Shown in pieces: positions 8,909-17,222 of a DNA stretch of 64,000 nt; within the stretch, counting starts at the first letter, position 1, and every line of letters begins with the position of its first letter. Location: the NCBI GenBank assembly GCA_040765295.1, contig JAXGSB010000001.1, forward strand, positions 744,001 through 808,000. The letters run 5' to 3'. Origin of the DNA: Scatomorpha sp040765295 (GTDB taxonomy: Bacteria > Bacillota > Clostridia > Oscillospirales > Oscillospiraceae). Below the pieces are notes generated by a model that saw only the letters and a list, made by a program, of their open reading frames with translations, ran no database searches and had not been told where the DNA came from. The translations under genes were made by a program, and so were the position numbers.

Positions 8909-9711
8909 ATCTGCTTGGCGTTCGGATCAGCCGCAGTTGAGCGCATCTCGAATTCAAAGCAGGGAAGACTTTTAAGCATTGTAGAGAGTTTTCCGAATCC
9001 GTAAGTGCGGGAGTCGAAGTCGGGCTTCTTCTTTATGAGAAGATTGCCAAGGGCGGAGAGATTTGTGTATCCGTCGTCTTCGGCAAGATCTTCAATCGAG
9101 TCCACAATGAGCTCAATAACATCTTCGGGTATTGGGCTCTTGCTTTCCTGCTTTGTCCTGGGTTTGGCAGCTGTTTTGTTATTCGTCGTGTCCGTATCCT
9201 TCTTGATTTTGTCGTTTTTAAAGTCGTTTTTCCTAACAGCCGAGGTATTCTCTTTAGCGCTCTTTTTAACTCTGTCGCGAAGGACCTCAATTCTTATAAA
9301 CTTGTCACAGGCCTGCACAAAGGCGTTGGGAGTTTTTGCCTCTCCGATGCCGATCACATACATGCCGCTCTCTCTCAGCCTAATTGCAAGGGGAGTGAAG
9401 TCCGAGTCGGAGGATACCAGCACAAAGCCGTCTGTCTTTCCGGCATAGAGGATGTCCATAGCATCTATTATCATGGCAGAGTCGGTCGAGTTCTTTCCGG
9501 CGGTATAAGCAAACTGTTGCTTCGGTGTAACTGCGTTTTCAAGCAGTTCGGTTTTCCAACCGATTATGTTCTGCGAAGCCCAGTCGCCGTATATTCTTTT
9601 TATTGTAGGGGTTCCGTAAATCGCAATTTCTTCAAGAATGCTTTTCAGGCAGTCGCGCGGAGCGTTGTCTCCATCAATAAGCACTGCCAAGCGAAGGTTG
9701 CCGTCTGTCAT
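8884..9711 (-). CDS. NYN-domain (PIN-like) protein with C-terminal OST-HTH/LOTUS domain
   Basis: A 275-aa protein with an N-terminal NYN/DUF88 domain (residues 7-150). Acidic metal-site candidates are seen in VLIDGDNAP, NSTDSAMIIDAMD and VSSDSDFTPLAIRLRE. A basic low-complexity linker follows (about 155-205, rich in K, N, T). The C-terminal OST-HTH/LOTUS-type domain (about 207-270) has the pattern NLSALGNLLIKKKPDFDSRTYG. The architecture points to an RNA-binding ribonuclease. The start is the ATG at 9711, because the frame upstream to 9756 crosses the promoter. TATAAT at 9730-9735 with a weak TTGATA upstream is a likely promoter. The 3' end overlaps the opposite-strand gene by 25 bases. Confidence 0.82.
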   Translation of the reverse strand: MTDGNLRLAVLIDGDNAPRDCLKSILEEIAIYGTPTIKRIYGDWASQNIIGWKTELLENAVTPKQQFAYTAGKNSTDSAMIIDAMDILYAGKTDGFVLVSSDSDFTPLAIRLRESGMYVIGIGEAKTPNAFVQACDKFIRIEVLRDRVKKSAKENTSAVRKNDFKNDKIKKDTDTTNNKTAAKPRTKQESKSPIPEDVIELIVDSIEDLAEDDGYTNLSALGNLLIKKKPDFDSRTYGFGKLSTMLKSLPCFEFEMRSTAADPNAKQIYVTNSEA

Positions 9712-9786
9712 TAAAACACTTCTTTCCAAATTATATTGACATATTGAGTCTATCAAAAAAGCTAAACAAATAAAAGCTTTTTATCC

Positions 9787-11301
9787 TTACTTCTTCCTAA
9801 CCACCGCAAAATTATAGAAACTCTTCTCAATATTAAGACCATGAGCCTCCGATTTAAACAGGATGAGCCACTCGCTTTCGTCGGCACTGCTCGGCTCGAA
9901 ATTGTATTTTCCCAGGGACTTGGCATAGCAAAAGGCGGCGGAATCGTCATAAAAGCTAACATTTTCCATAAAATAATGAGGGCTAATTTTTTCATAAAAG
10001 AGTATATAGATGTAGGGCTGATTTATATTTGCTGTAATGTATGCGCTTTTAGGATTTTGTTCACTCACATACTCGATAGCTTCTCCCAAACCCGGATAAA
10101 AGTAGGTCAGCTTGTTTCCGTTAAAACCGCTCACATAGTCTTGCGCAAAAATTCCGAGATTGAGAATGAAGAGAATCGGGAGTAGGGGGGAAAACTTACC
10201 CAAGAAGACAGCGGAATTATAAATTCCGAGCGCAATAAAATAACTTAAGAAAATCCAAACAAAATTTATTCTGTTGATATTTGCTTTGATGAAAAAACAG
10301 AGAAAAAGAGAAATGACGAGCCCGGCGAAAAAATAGCCGTCGGCCGCTCGCTTTTCTTTTTTTCTTATAGCCGACACAAGGCCGATAAAAAGAAAAAGAA
10401 TTCCGAAAGGATAGTATAAGCCGCTCACACGTGAGTAGTTGAAGGCGAGTCCGTCGCTTTGCAAAAGAATAACTTTCAGGGCTCTAAAGAAGTTTCCGAA
10501 AAGCTCGCAAAGACCGAAGCCCATTACAGCGCTCTGCCTTGTCTCGTTGAGAGCGGGAAGACTGAGTCCCAGAATCTTTGTTGCAGGGAGATGCAGAGCA
10601 TTTCGCAGCTGACAGTAAACTATGGGAAATCCCAGCAGAATAAAAATCAGAAACGCAGGCAAAAAATATCTGATTTCAATTTTTTTTCTTAAACGCCACA
10701 GCGAATAAAGCAGAATGAGAGGTGTAAACATAAGAGCGGTGCCATATGCATAAAGGCTGAGAGCAAAGAAAAAGGAGGCGGGAAGCAGAAAAACCTGTCT
10801 CTCCTCGGCGAGAACGGTGAAGTATATGGCAAAGAGAAGAATGTGGGGCAGAAGATTAGATTCCAAAGCCCAACGCGCCGAGAGAATATGCCAGGGGGCA
10901 ATGCTAAGGAAAAAAAGCGATACAATGGCAAAGCCCTTGCCGCGTGATTTTCGACAAAGCAGCCAAAAAACCAAGAGTGAAAGAGTTGATACCATAGCCA
11001 TGGGCAGTCTAACACTCAGCACGTTAAGGCCAAGAATAAAGACAAAGGGAATGGTAAGATAAGTGTATAGAACGTTTTGGCCGCTTCCCCAGGATTTAAG
11101 AAGCACGGGATAGCGGTAAGCGTTTCTGTCTATGCCGTAATTTAAAATAGAAAAAGCCTCATAGCCGGCGGAGGCCTCATCGGGATTTAAGCCATAGGGA
11201 AGTTTCGAGAGCCTATAAAACCGCAGAAAAGCTCCCAGAGCAAAAATAATAAAGAAAAATAAAAACTCATGCTTTCTAAAAAAGCTTAATATTTTGTTCA
11301 T
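9787..11301 (-). CDS. GT-C family membrane glycosyltransferase (ArnT/PMT-like, GT39-type)
   Basis: A 504-aa integral membrane protein with about eleven hydrophobic segments. The first periplasmic loop carries Asp-Glu (NPDEASAGYEAF, D41-E42), the acidic pair used by polyprenyl-phosphate-dependent GT-C glycosyltransferases, after LRFYRLSKLPYGL. A soluble C-terminal domain of about 110 residues follows the last helix. The likely role is transfer of a sugar from a lipid-phosphate donor to a cell-surface acceptor; the exact substrate is unknown. The long frame upstream to 11655 is rejected: residues before MNKILSFF are low-quality and overlap the divergent promoter. A TATAAT box ends six bases before the ATG, so the message may be leaderless. 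Confidence 0.85.
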   Translation of the reverse strand: MNKILSFFRKHEFLFFFIIFALGAFLRFYRLSKLPYGLNPDEASAGYEAFSILNYGIDRNAYRYPVLLKSWGSGQNVLYTYLTIPFVFILGLNVLSVRLPMAMVSTLSLLVFWLLCRKSRGKGFAIVSLFFLSIAPWHILSARWALESNLLPHILLFAIYFTVLAEERQVFLLPASFFFALSLYAYGTALMFTPLILLYSLWRLRKKIEIRYFLPAFLIFILLGFPIVYCQLRNALHLPATKILGLSLPALNETRQSAVMGFGLCELFGNFFRALKVILLQSDGLAFNYSRVSGLYYPFGILFLFIGLVSAIRKKEKRAADGYFFAGLVISLFLCFFIKANINRINFVWIFLSYFIALGIYNSAVFLGKFSPLLPILFILNLGIFAQDYVSGFNGNKLTYFYPGLGEAIEYVSEQNPKSAYITANINQPYIYILFYEKISPHYFMENVSFYDDSAAFCYAKSLGKYNFEPSSADESEWLILFKSEAHGLNIEKSFYNFAVVRKK

Positions 11302-11307
11302 AAAAAC

Positions 11308-11313
11308 ATTATA
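11308..11313 (-). promoter_or_regulatory. -10 box placing transcription start at the ATG
   Basis: Minus-strand TATAAT at 11308-11313 ends six bases before the ATG at 11301, so RNA would begin at or within a base or two of the start codon. No good -35 is seen at 16-18 bases, and no ribosome site precedes the ATG. Confidence 0.6.
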
Positions 11314-11389
11314 CCACAGAACAAAAAGCTCCACTATCAGAGAAAATCGAAAGTAAAAGCCGCTTTTTGATTTGAAGCTGTTATTTATC

Positions 11390-11418
11390 TTGAAAGAGTT
11401 CAAACACTGTAATATAAT
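11390..11418 (+). promoter_or_regulatory. Promoter of the foldase gene
   Basis: TTGAAA (11390-11395), a 17-base spacer and TATAAT (11413-11418). The start codon of the next gene is 61 bases downstream. Confidence 0.85.
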
Positions 11419-11479
11419 ACATTGGCATTTAAAAAGAGCCCCAATAAAAGGTTCACCTAAAGAAGTAAAGGATGGTTCA

Positions 11480-13060
11480 ATGAGCGCATCAGAGGAAAAG
11501 AGAAGGCGCGAGCTCGAGCGCGAGGCAAAGAAAAGTAAAAAGGAAGCTGCCCGCCTTGAAGAGAGCAAAAAGCAGAAAAAACGCAAAATGCAGTTTAAGA
11601 TAGCAGCAGCAATCGCACTCCTGCTTATAGTGCTGATTTTATTTGTCAATTCCAACGTACTTTATTCGGGTGTAAAGGCAATTCAGATAGGCGACTACGA
11701 ATACACCAACGCCGAGTTTCAGTATTTCTATAAGGAAGCCTATTACAGATTCAGCAGCAGCAATCAGCAGTATCTCAGCATGCTCTTAGACCCGCAAGTT
11801 CCGCTATCCAGGCAGGAAATCAGCGAAGGCGTAACTTGGGCCGATCACTTCCGCAAGTTGGCGATAAACGATATGACATCGGTAACAGCTATCTATGACA
11901 AGGCAATAAAAGAGGGCTACACTCTGGACGAGAGCGTTAATGCGGATCTCGATTCCCAGATGGAGTCCATGACAGATATGGCAAAGAACTACGGATACAA
12001 AAATGCCGACGGGTATTTTGCCGCTATGTACGGCAAAGGCGTGACTGCCGAAATGGTGAGGAAACTTGTCGAAATGAAGGCCATAGCCACGGATTACTCA
12101 AAAGCCCAATACGAAGGCTTCAATTTCGACAGCGCTGCGCTCAAGCAGGCATATGCCGAGCGTGCCGATGAGTTCGACAACTTCAGTTATCTGTACTATC
12201 TGGTAGAGGCTGAGAAACTCTCTGTCCAAGGCGAAGAAGCTGATGCTCCCGAGCAGAAGGTTACAGAAGAGTCAATGCGTAGCGCAATGCAGGAAGCCGA
12301 AAGCATAGCAGAGGAATATAACGCAAAGCAGAAAGAGTCGGGCATCCAAAGCGCCGAGCTCAGCGAGACGGCTTTCAGGGAGCTGCTGACTAATAAACTC
12401 AGCGGAGCCGACATAAAAGAGCAAAAGGGCCTCAACGGCAGCAGCCTTAAGGCTATAGAGCCTTCAGTTTTCGAGAAGTTCACCTCAAATGATGCAAAAC
12501 TTTATAATGCCTATGTTGTCGAAAAGGAAGGCATCGGCTGCTATGTCGTGCTGCTTCTTGGCAGAGACAAAAATGAATATAAAACGGCATCCTTCCGTCA
12601 CATTCTCACATCTGCAACAGATGAAGACGGTAACGGAACTGTTGATGAAGCGGAACTTAATAAGGCGAAGGAGCAGTCCGAGGCTATTTTGGCCGAGTTT
12701 AATTCGGGCGTAAGAAGCGAAGAGAGATTTGCCGAGCTTGCCAACGAAAAAAGTGACGATCCGGGCTCAAATACAAAAGGAGGTCTCTATGAAAATGTCA
12801 GCAAAGGCACAATGGTAGCGCCGATAAACGACTTTATTTTTGCTCCGGGACGAAAGCATGGCGATACAATCATAGTCCAGAACAATGAAGGCTACAGCGG
12901 ATCCCATCTTGTCTATTTCAGCGGAAACGGAATGCCGTACTGCGACTTGCTGGCAGATCAGCTCCTCAGAAATGAAGAATACGAAAAATGGGAAGCGGAA
13001 ATTATCGAGGGATGGGAGTTTAAACCCAATGCTCTGGTTTTCTGGTTTGCAGAAAAATAA
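11480..13060 (+). CDS. Membrane-anchored parvulin-type peptidylprolyl isomerase (PrsA/SurA-like)
   Basis: A 526-aa protein. A very charged cytoplasmic N-terminus (residues 1-38, Lys/Arg/Glu-rich) is followed by one membrane helix (about 40-57), so the rest is outside the membrane. A SurA/PrsA-like helical chaperone region follows, and near residue 370 a PPIC rotamase domain starts with SFRHIL and includes ANEKSDDPGSNTKGGLYENV and a final SGSHLVYF strand. An Asp/Asn/Gly-rich insert (TDEDGNGTVDEAE) after SFRHILTSA resembles an EF-hand loop. The role is folding of exported proteins at the membrane. It is anchored by a helix rather than by a lipid as in PrsA. The ATG at 11480 follows AAAGGATGG; the upstream in-frame codons overlap the promoter. 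Confidence 0.88.
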   Translation: MSASEEKRRRELEREAKKSKKEAARLEESKKQKKRKMQFKIAAAIALLLIVLILFVNSNVLYSGVKAIQIGDYEYTNAEFQYFYKEAYYRFSSSNQQYLSMLLDPQVPLSRQEISEGVTWADHFRKLAINDMTSVTAIYDKAIKEGYTLDESVNADLDSQMESMTDMAKNYGYKNADGYFAAMYGKGVTAEMVRKLVEMKAIATDYSKAQYEGFNFDSAALKQAYAERADEFDNFSYLYYLVEAEKLSVQGEEADAPEQKVTEESMRSAMQEAESIAEEYNAKQKESGIQSAELSETAFRELLTNKLSGADIKEQKGLNGSSLKAIEPSVFEKFTSNDAKLYNAYVVEKEGIGCYVVLLLGRDKNEYKTASFRHILTSATDEDGNGTVDEAELNKAKEQSEAILAEFNSGVRSEERFAELANEKSDDPGSNTKGGLYENVSKGTMVAPINDFIFAPGRKHGDTIIVQNNEGYSGSHLVYFSGNGMPYCDLLADQLLRNEEYEKWEAEIIEGWEFKPNALVFWFAEK

Positions 13061-13063
13061 TAA

Positions 13064-13089
13064 AAGCCGCTCTAATCATAGAGCGGCTT
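13064..13089. terminator. Hairpin terminator after the foldase gene
   Basis: An 11-bp perfect stem (AAGCCGCTCTA / TAGAGCGGCTT) has a 4-base loop. The plus-strand tail is only AATAAAATT, so termination may be partial and the next gene could be partly transcribed by read-through. Confidence 0.65.
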
Positions 13090-13110
13090 AATAAAATTGC
13101 GGAGTTTGAC

Positions 13111-13839
13111 TTGGAGGAAAGACTTTCTAGGGCAGAGCCCCTGCTGAAAAAAGAGGGAATAGAAAAGGTCAAAAAAGCTCACGTGGCGGTTTTCGGTCTG
13201 GGTGGAGTTGGCTCTTGGTGTGCCGAAGCCCTTGTGCGCTCAGGCGTGGGCGAGATAAGTCTTATTGACCAAGACAGGGTGGAGGAGAGCAATATAAACA
13301 GGCAGCTTCTCGCAGATTATAAAACGCTCTCCAAGCTCAAAACAAGCGCCATGGCCGAAAGGCTGCTTGTCATTAATCCCGAACTTCGGGTTCACGAATA
13401 TCCCGAGCGCTTTGACTTAGGAAGCTCGGATAAATATGATTTTTCGATTTTCGATTATGTGGCCGACTGCATCGACATGGTGTCTGCCAAACTGCTGCTT
13501 ATTAAAAAAGCCTTTGAGGCGGACTGTAGGATAATTTCTTCCATGGGGATGGGAAATAAGCTCAACGCAGAGCAAATCAGACTATCGAAGCTGAGCAAGA
13601 CAGAAGCCTGTCCCTTAGCGCGCGTAATGCGAAGAGAGCTCAAAAAACTTGACGTCGATATAAGCAGGCTCAATGTTGTCTACAGTCCCGAAGAGACGAA
13701 GGGTGAGCGGACAGGTGAGAGCGCTGAGGGGAGAGGCCGTCCGCTGCCTTCATCTGCGATTTGGGTGACGGGTACGGCAGGATTTTTAATGGCGCAGCGG
13801 ATTATACTTGATTTATCGGGAGTTTATAATAGGGAGTAG
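13111..13839 (+). CDS. tcdA: tRNA threonylcarbamoyladenosine dehydratase
   Basis: A 242-aa E1-like (ThiF/MoeB fold) enzyme that uses ATP to convert t6A37 to cyclic ct6A37 in ANN-decoding tRNAs. The nucleotide-binding loop is FGLGGVGSW (residues 28-36), followed by LIDQDRVEESNINRQLLA with the Asp and Arg residues typical of the family, and DCIDMVSAKLLL. The start is a TTG seven bases after GGAG, giving MEERLSRAEPLLKKEG, which matches other Firmicute TcdA N-termini. The stop is four bases before murT. Confidence 0.93.
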   Translation: MEERLSRAEPLLKKEGIEKVKKAHVAVFGLGGVGSWCAEALVRSGVGEISLIDQDRVEESNINRQLLADYKTLSKLKTSAMAERLLVINPELRVHEYPERFDLGSSDKYDFSIFDYVADCIDMVSAKLLLIKKAFEADCRIISSMGMGNKLNAEQIRLSKLSKTEACPLARVMRRELKKLDVDISRLNVVYSPEETKGERTGESAEGRGRPLPSSAIWVTGTAGFLMAQRIILDLSGVYNRE

Positions 13840-13843
13840 AAGT

Positions 13844-15202
13844 TTGGATTTCAGGCTGTTTTTTGCAATATTACTTGCAAAGCTTACAAAATTAATACTC
13901 AAAATATTTGGCAGGAAGGGCAGCAGTCTTCCGGGCAAGCTCGCGCTCATGCTCTATCCCGAAATATTGACAGTACTCAGCCGAGATGTTGAAACGGTAG
14001 TCGTAAGCGCCACAAACGGCAAAACCACGACTGTGAATATTTTAAAGCACATCCTAAACGAAAACGGAAAGACTGCATTTGCCAACAGTCTCGGCTCAAA
14101 CATGGAGCAGGGCATAGTCTCCGACTTTATTCTGAATGCCGATGTCTTCGGCAAACCCGAGAAACATTTTGCCGTAATAGAGTGCGATGAGGCTGCCTTA
14201 AAATATGTAACTCCAAAACTCAAGCCGAAAATTATTGCAATACTCAATGTTTTCCGCGATCAGCTTGATAGATTTTCAGAACTCAGCATGACACTGAATG
14301 ATTTACGTGAGGGGCTGAGAGGCTCAAAAGAGAGTGAATATCTCATAAACGCCGACTGCTCGCTGGTTTCTTCAATCGTAGAAGAGGGCGGAGACCAAGC
14401 CCGCTACTTCGGCTTCAATAAGGCGGCAGAACAGGGGAGCGGCGTTTCCGATGCCGTCTACTGCATAAAGTGCGGAAAACGCTATGATTACGCATACAAG
14501 GTTTTCGCCCACTTTGGAGATTTTTCATGCACACACTGCGGGTATAAGAGGCAAAAGCCGGAGTATGCAATCACGCATTTTGAGAGCGATTTTAATGGGA
14601 GCCGCTTTGTAATAGAGTATGAGGGAACTGCGTATGAGGCAGAGCTCAAGACAGCAGGTTTACATAATATCTACAATGCGCTTGCAGCGGTTTCGGCCGC
14701 AAATATGCTGGGTGTCAGTATGAGCGATGCTGTCAGGAGCTTAAAGACTGCCGAGGGCGGATCGGGCAGGGGAGAGAGCTTTTTAATAAATAAAAAAGAA
14801 GTTTCGATGATGCTCATAAAGAATCCGTCGGGAGCCGACAGGGCGTTTTCTCTTATAGAGAAGAAAATAGAGCCCTTTAAACTTCTCATAGCTCTCAATA
14901 CAAAAATTGCAGACGGGAAAGATATTTCATGGATATGGGATGCCGACTTCGAAAAACTTATCCGCAATAAAAACATTGTCGAATATGTTCTTTCGGGTGA
15001 GAGGGCTCTTGAACTGGCTCTGCGCCTCAAATATGCGGGAGCGCCTGAGGAAATGCTCAGAATAATAGAAGAGCAGGAAGAACTTCTCGAGTTCATAAAA
15101 GAGGAAGAGTGCGATATATATATGCTTCCCTCCTACACTATGATGTTCGATTTAAGGGATAAACTCAAGAGCCTCGATGAGAATAAGGAGGCAGAAGAAT
15201 GA
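13844..15202 (+). CDS. murT: Lipid II isoglutaminyl synthase, Mur-ligase subunit
   Basis: A 452-aa Mur-ligase-fold subunit that activates the alpha-carboxyl of D-Glu in lipid II so that ammonia from GatD gives D-isoglutamine. The P-loop SATNGKTTT lies at residues 55-63. A zinc ribbon inserted in the central domain has CIKCGKR (Cys207, Cys210) and CTHCGYK (Cys229, Cys232). A C-terminal DUF1727 domain follows. The start is the TTG at 13844, after GGGAG, giving MDFRLFFAILLAKLTKLIL; the open frame to 13808 lies inside tcdA. It overlaps gatD by four bases (ATGA), the standard MurT-GatD arrangement. Confidence 0.95.
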   Translation: MDFRLFFAILLAKLTKLILKIFGRKGSSLPGKLALMLYPEILTVLSRDVETVVVSATNGKTTTVNILKHILNENGKTAFANSLGSNMEQGIVSDFILNADVFGKPEKHFAVIECDEAALKYVTPKLKPKIIAILNVFRDQLDRFSELSMTLNDLREGLRGSKESEYLINADCSLVSSIVEEGGDQARYFGFNKAAEQGSGVSDAVYCIKCGKRYDYAYKVFAHFGDFSCTHCGYKRQKPEYAITHFESDFNGSRFVIEYEGTAYEAELKTAGLHNIYNALAAVSAANMLGVSMSDAVRSLKTAEGGSGRGESFLINKKEVSMMLIKNPSGADRAFSLIEKKIEPFKLLIALNTKIADGKDISWIWDADFEKLIRNKNIVEYVLSGERALELALRLKYAGAPEEMLRIIEEQEELLEFIKEEECDIYMLPSYTMMFDLRDKLKSLDENKEAEE

Positions 15203-15918
15203 AGATAAACATTTGCCACCTATACCCAGATATCCTGAATTTCTACGGAGACAGGGGAAATGTTATTTGTCTCAGCCAAAGGCTTATCTGGAGAGGCATT
15301 GAAACGGAAATACACAGGGTGAATGCGGGTGAAAAAGCCGACTTCAGCTCTTATGATGTGGTGTTTATGGGCGGCGGACAAGACTATGAGTACGGCATAC
15401 TCGAGGAGGACTTGAGGGCTAATAAGGCGGAAGATATAAGAGCGGCGGTCGAGGATGGAGCGTGTTTTCTCTGCGTCTGCGGCGGCTATCAGATGATGGG
15501 GCAAAGCTTCGAAACAAGCATGGGGCATAAGTACGAATGCATAAGAGCGCTGCCGGTTTACACAGTGCAGGGAGCAAAACGCTTTGTCGGGAACTTTTCA
15601 TTTACAACGCAGTTCGGTGAAGTTATCGGTTTCGAAAATCACAGCGGCAAAACCTATCTTGAGGGTGACTGCAAAGCCCTGGGGGAAGTGATAAGCGGCT
15701 TCGGAAACAACGGAGAGGACAGGACAGAAGGCGCTCTTTATAAAAACACCTTCTGCACCTATTCACACGGGCCGGTACTCCCCAAGAATCCGAGTCTGGC
15801 AGATGAGATACTGCGCCGTGTAATTTTAAAAAAATACGGAAAAGCGGAGCTGGAGCCTTTGGATGACAGCATGGAGCAAAAGGCACATAATTTTGCGAAA
15901 GGAGCATACTTTGTCTGA
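15199..15918 (+). CDS. gatD: Lipid II isoglutaminyl synthase, glutamine amidotransferase subunit
   Basis: This 239-aa class I glutamine amidotransferase supplies ammonia to MurT. The nucleophile is Cys94 in LCVCGGYQMMGQ, the same position as in Staphylococcus aureus GatD. The His of the catalytic pair is in YSHGPVLPKNP near residue 193. The oxyanion region is FMGGGQDYE (57-64). Its start overlaps murT by four bases. Its last eight bases form TTGTCTGA, which also contains the start codon of murI, so translation of the three genes is probably coupled. Confidence 0.96.
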   Translation: MKINICHLYPDILNFYGDRGNVICLSQRLIWRGIETEIHRVNAGEKADFSSYDVVFMGGGQDYEYGILEEDLRANKAEDIRAAVEDGACFLCVCGGYQMMGQSFETSMGHKYECIRALPVYTVQGAKRFVGNFSFTTQFGEVIGFENHSGKTYLEGDCKALGEVISGFGNNGEDRTEGALYKNTFCTYSHGPVLPKNPSLADEILRRVILKKYGKAELEPLDDSMEQKAHNFAKGAYFV

Positions 15919-16690
15919 TTTTCACATACTGGGGATTTTAGACTCCGGGGTCGGCGGACTTTCGGCTTTAAAAAAACTTTTAGAGAACTGTCCGTATGAC
16001 AGCATAATCTATTACGGCGATACGGCGAATGTGCCATACGGTGAAAAGAGTCCCGAAGAAATAAAAAATCTTTCCCTAAAATGCGCCGAGATTCTCGTGA
16101 AAGAGGGCGCGGACGAGATATTGATTGCCTGCGGGACAATTTGTTCAAATGCTCTTAGCTTTCTAAAAGAAAAGCTGAGCGTACCCGTCTATTCGATAAT
16201 AGACTGCGGAGTATCAGTGGCTATAGAAAAAAGCAAAAACAGAAAAGTGGCGGTGGTAGCTACGCCTGCAAGTGTCCGTTCGGGAGGTTTCGCGGCGGCT
16301 GTAAAAAGTCAATGCGAAGATGTCGAACTTATAGAGCTCAGCGGCGGGGAATTTGCCTACAGGATAGAAAACGATCTCGAAGTGGAAAACTACTTTTATG
16401 ATATAATAGAGCCGAAACTAAAAGAGGCATTCAGTGAAAGATGCGACAGTTTGCTTTTGGGCTGCACTCACTACTCACATGTAATAGAACTTTTTAAGAA
16501 GACGGCGGGGAAGATTCCCGTGTCCGACTGTGCCGAGGCCGCGGCAGAGGCCATAATTAAACTTAAAAACAGAGAAAAAAGAAGGCCGAAGCTCAAGTTT
16601 TTAACCAGCTCAGGGCCGGAGAAATTCAGAGAATTCGCCGAAAAACACATAAATTTAAGAGGCGAAGAAATATTTGAGCTGAGGTTTTGA
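15911..16690 (+). CDS. murI: Glutamate racemase
   Basis: A 259-aa cofactor-independent racemase making D-glutamate for peptidoglycan. Two catalytic cysteines are present: Cys74 in IACGTICSNA and Cys185 in GCTHY. LDSGVGG (10-16) and YGDTANVPYG (35-44) are family motifs. The first cysteine motif is unusual; the common form is ACNTAS and here Asn is replaced by Gly. The start is the TTG at 15911, six bases after GGAG and overlapping the gatD stop by eight bases. Grouped with murT-gatD, it supplies the D-Glu residue that the complex later amidates. Confidence 0.93.
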   Translation: MSDFHILGILDSGVGGLSALKKLLENCPYDSIIYYGDTANVPYGEKSPEEIKNLSLKCAEILVKEGADEILIACGTICSNALSFLKEKLSVPVYSIIDCGVSVAIEKSKNRKVAVVATPASVRSGGFAAAVKSQCEDVELIELSGGEFAYRIENDLEVENYFYDIIEPKLKEAFSERCDSLLLGCTHYSHVIELFKKTAGKIPVSDCAEAAAEAIIKLKNREKRRPKLKFLTSSGPEKFREFAEKHINLRGEEIFELRF

Positions 16691-16715
16691 CAGCCTGATA
16701 TAAGTGGTATATAAT
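16687..16715 (+). promoter_or_regulatory. Consensus promoter for DUF1934-argS
   Basis: TTGACA (16687-16692), a 17-base spacer and TATAAT (16710-16715), a perfect housekeeping promoter. Its -35 box overlaps the last codons of murI. Confidence 0.92.
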
Positions 16716-16742
16716 CCGTGTTCATCAAAGAGAGGTGATATC

Positions 16743-17222
16743 ATGCGCAACAATTGCTTTGACGAATTTAATGACAGTGCGATGAAGGATGTAATAATAT
16801 CGATAAGCGGAGTACAGGATTTCCCCATCAGCAACAACGAGCCGATTGAGCTTATTACGGAGGGAAAGTATCGATATAAGGATGGTATTGCCAAAATTTC
16901 CTACTGCGAGTCGGAGCTCACCGGGCTTGACGGCACCACGACTTCTTTCACTTTGATGCCTCACGAGGTTGTACTCAGAAGAACCGGGTCCGAAAACAGT
17001 CAAATGATCTTCCACGAGGGAAAAAAGAGCACATTTTTGTATACCTCATCAGACGGATCTTCCACTGTTGGATTGGATACCCATAGAATACATTCAACTC
17101 TGGGACCGGATGGCGGAGATATGGAGATAGACTATCTTCTGGACTACAATCAGGCATTTCTGGGCAGAAATAAATTCAAAATAAGTGTCAGAGAACGGAG
17201 AGACAGCGGCGAGAATGTCTAA
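16743..17222 (+). CDS. DUF1934 (YwiB-like) beta-barrel protein
   Basis: A 159-aa protein of the YwiB family (lipocalin-like small beta-barrel, function unknown). Seen family features are the N-terminal VIISISGVQDFP strand, the ISYCESELTGLDGTTTSFTL segment seen as two motifs around residues 60-82, and the C-terminal GGDMEIDYLLDYN. In Firmicutes it is commonly the gene just before argS, as here. The ATG at 16743 follows GAGGTGATATC; the frame upstream to 16704 lies inside the promoter. The stop overlaps the argS start by eight bases (ATGTCTAA). Confidence 0.85.
   Translation: MRNNCFDEFNDSAMKDVIISISGVQDFPISNNEPIELITEGKYRYKDGIAKISYCESELTGLDGTTTSFTLMPHEVVLRRTGSENSQMIFHEGKKSTFLYTSSDGSSTVGLDTHRIHSTLGPDGGDMEIDYLLDYNQAFLGRNKFKISVRERRDSGENV

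Noticed and set aside
11302..11655. N-terminal extension of the glycosyltransferase by 118 residues
   Set aside because: It crosses the foldase promoter and start region and has no domain. MNKILSFF just before the first helix is a natural start.
13844..16690. A cobyric-acid-type or unrelated amidotransferase cluster
   Set aside because: The zinc ribbon in the Mur-ligase protein, Cys94 in the amidotransferase, the four-base overlap and the murI neighbour fit MurT-GatD.
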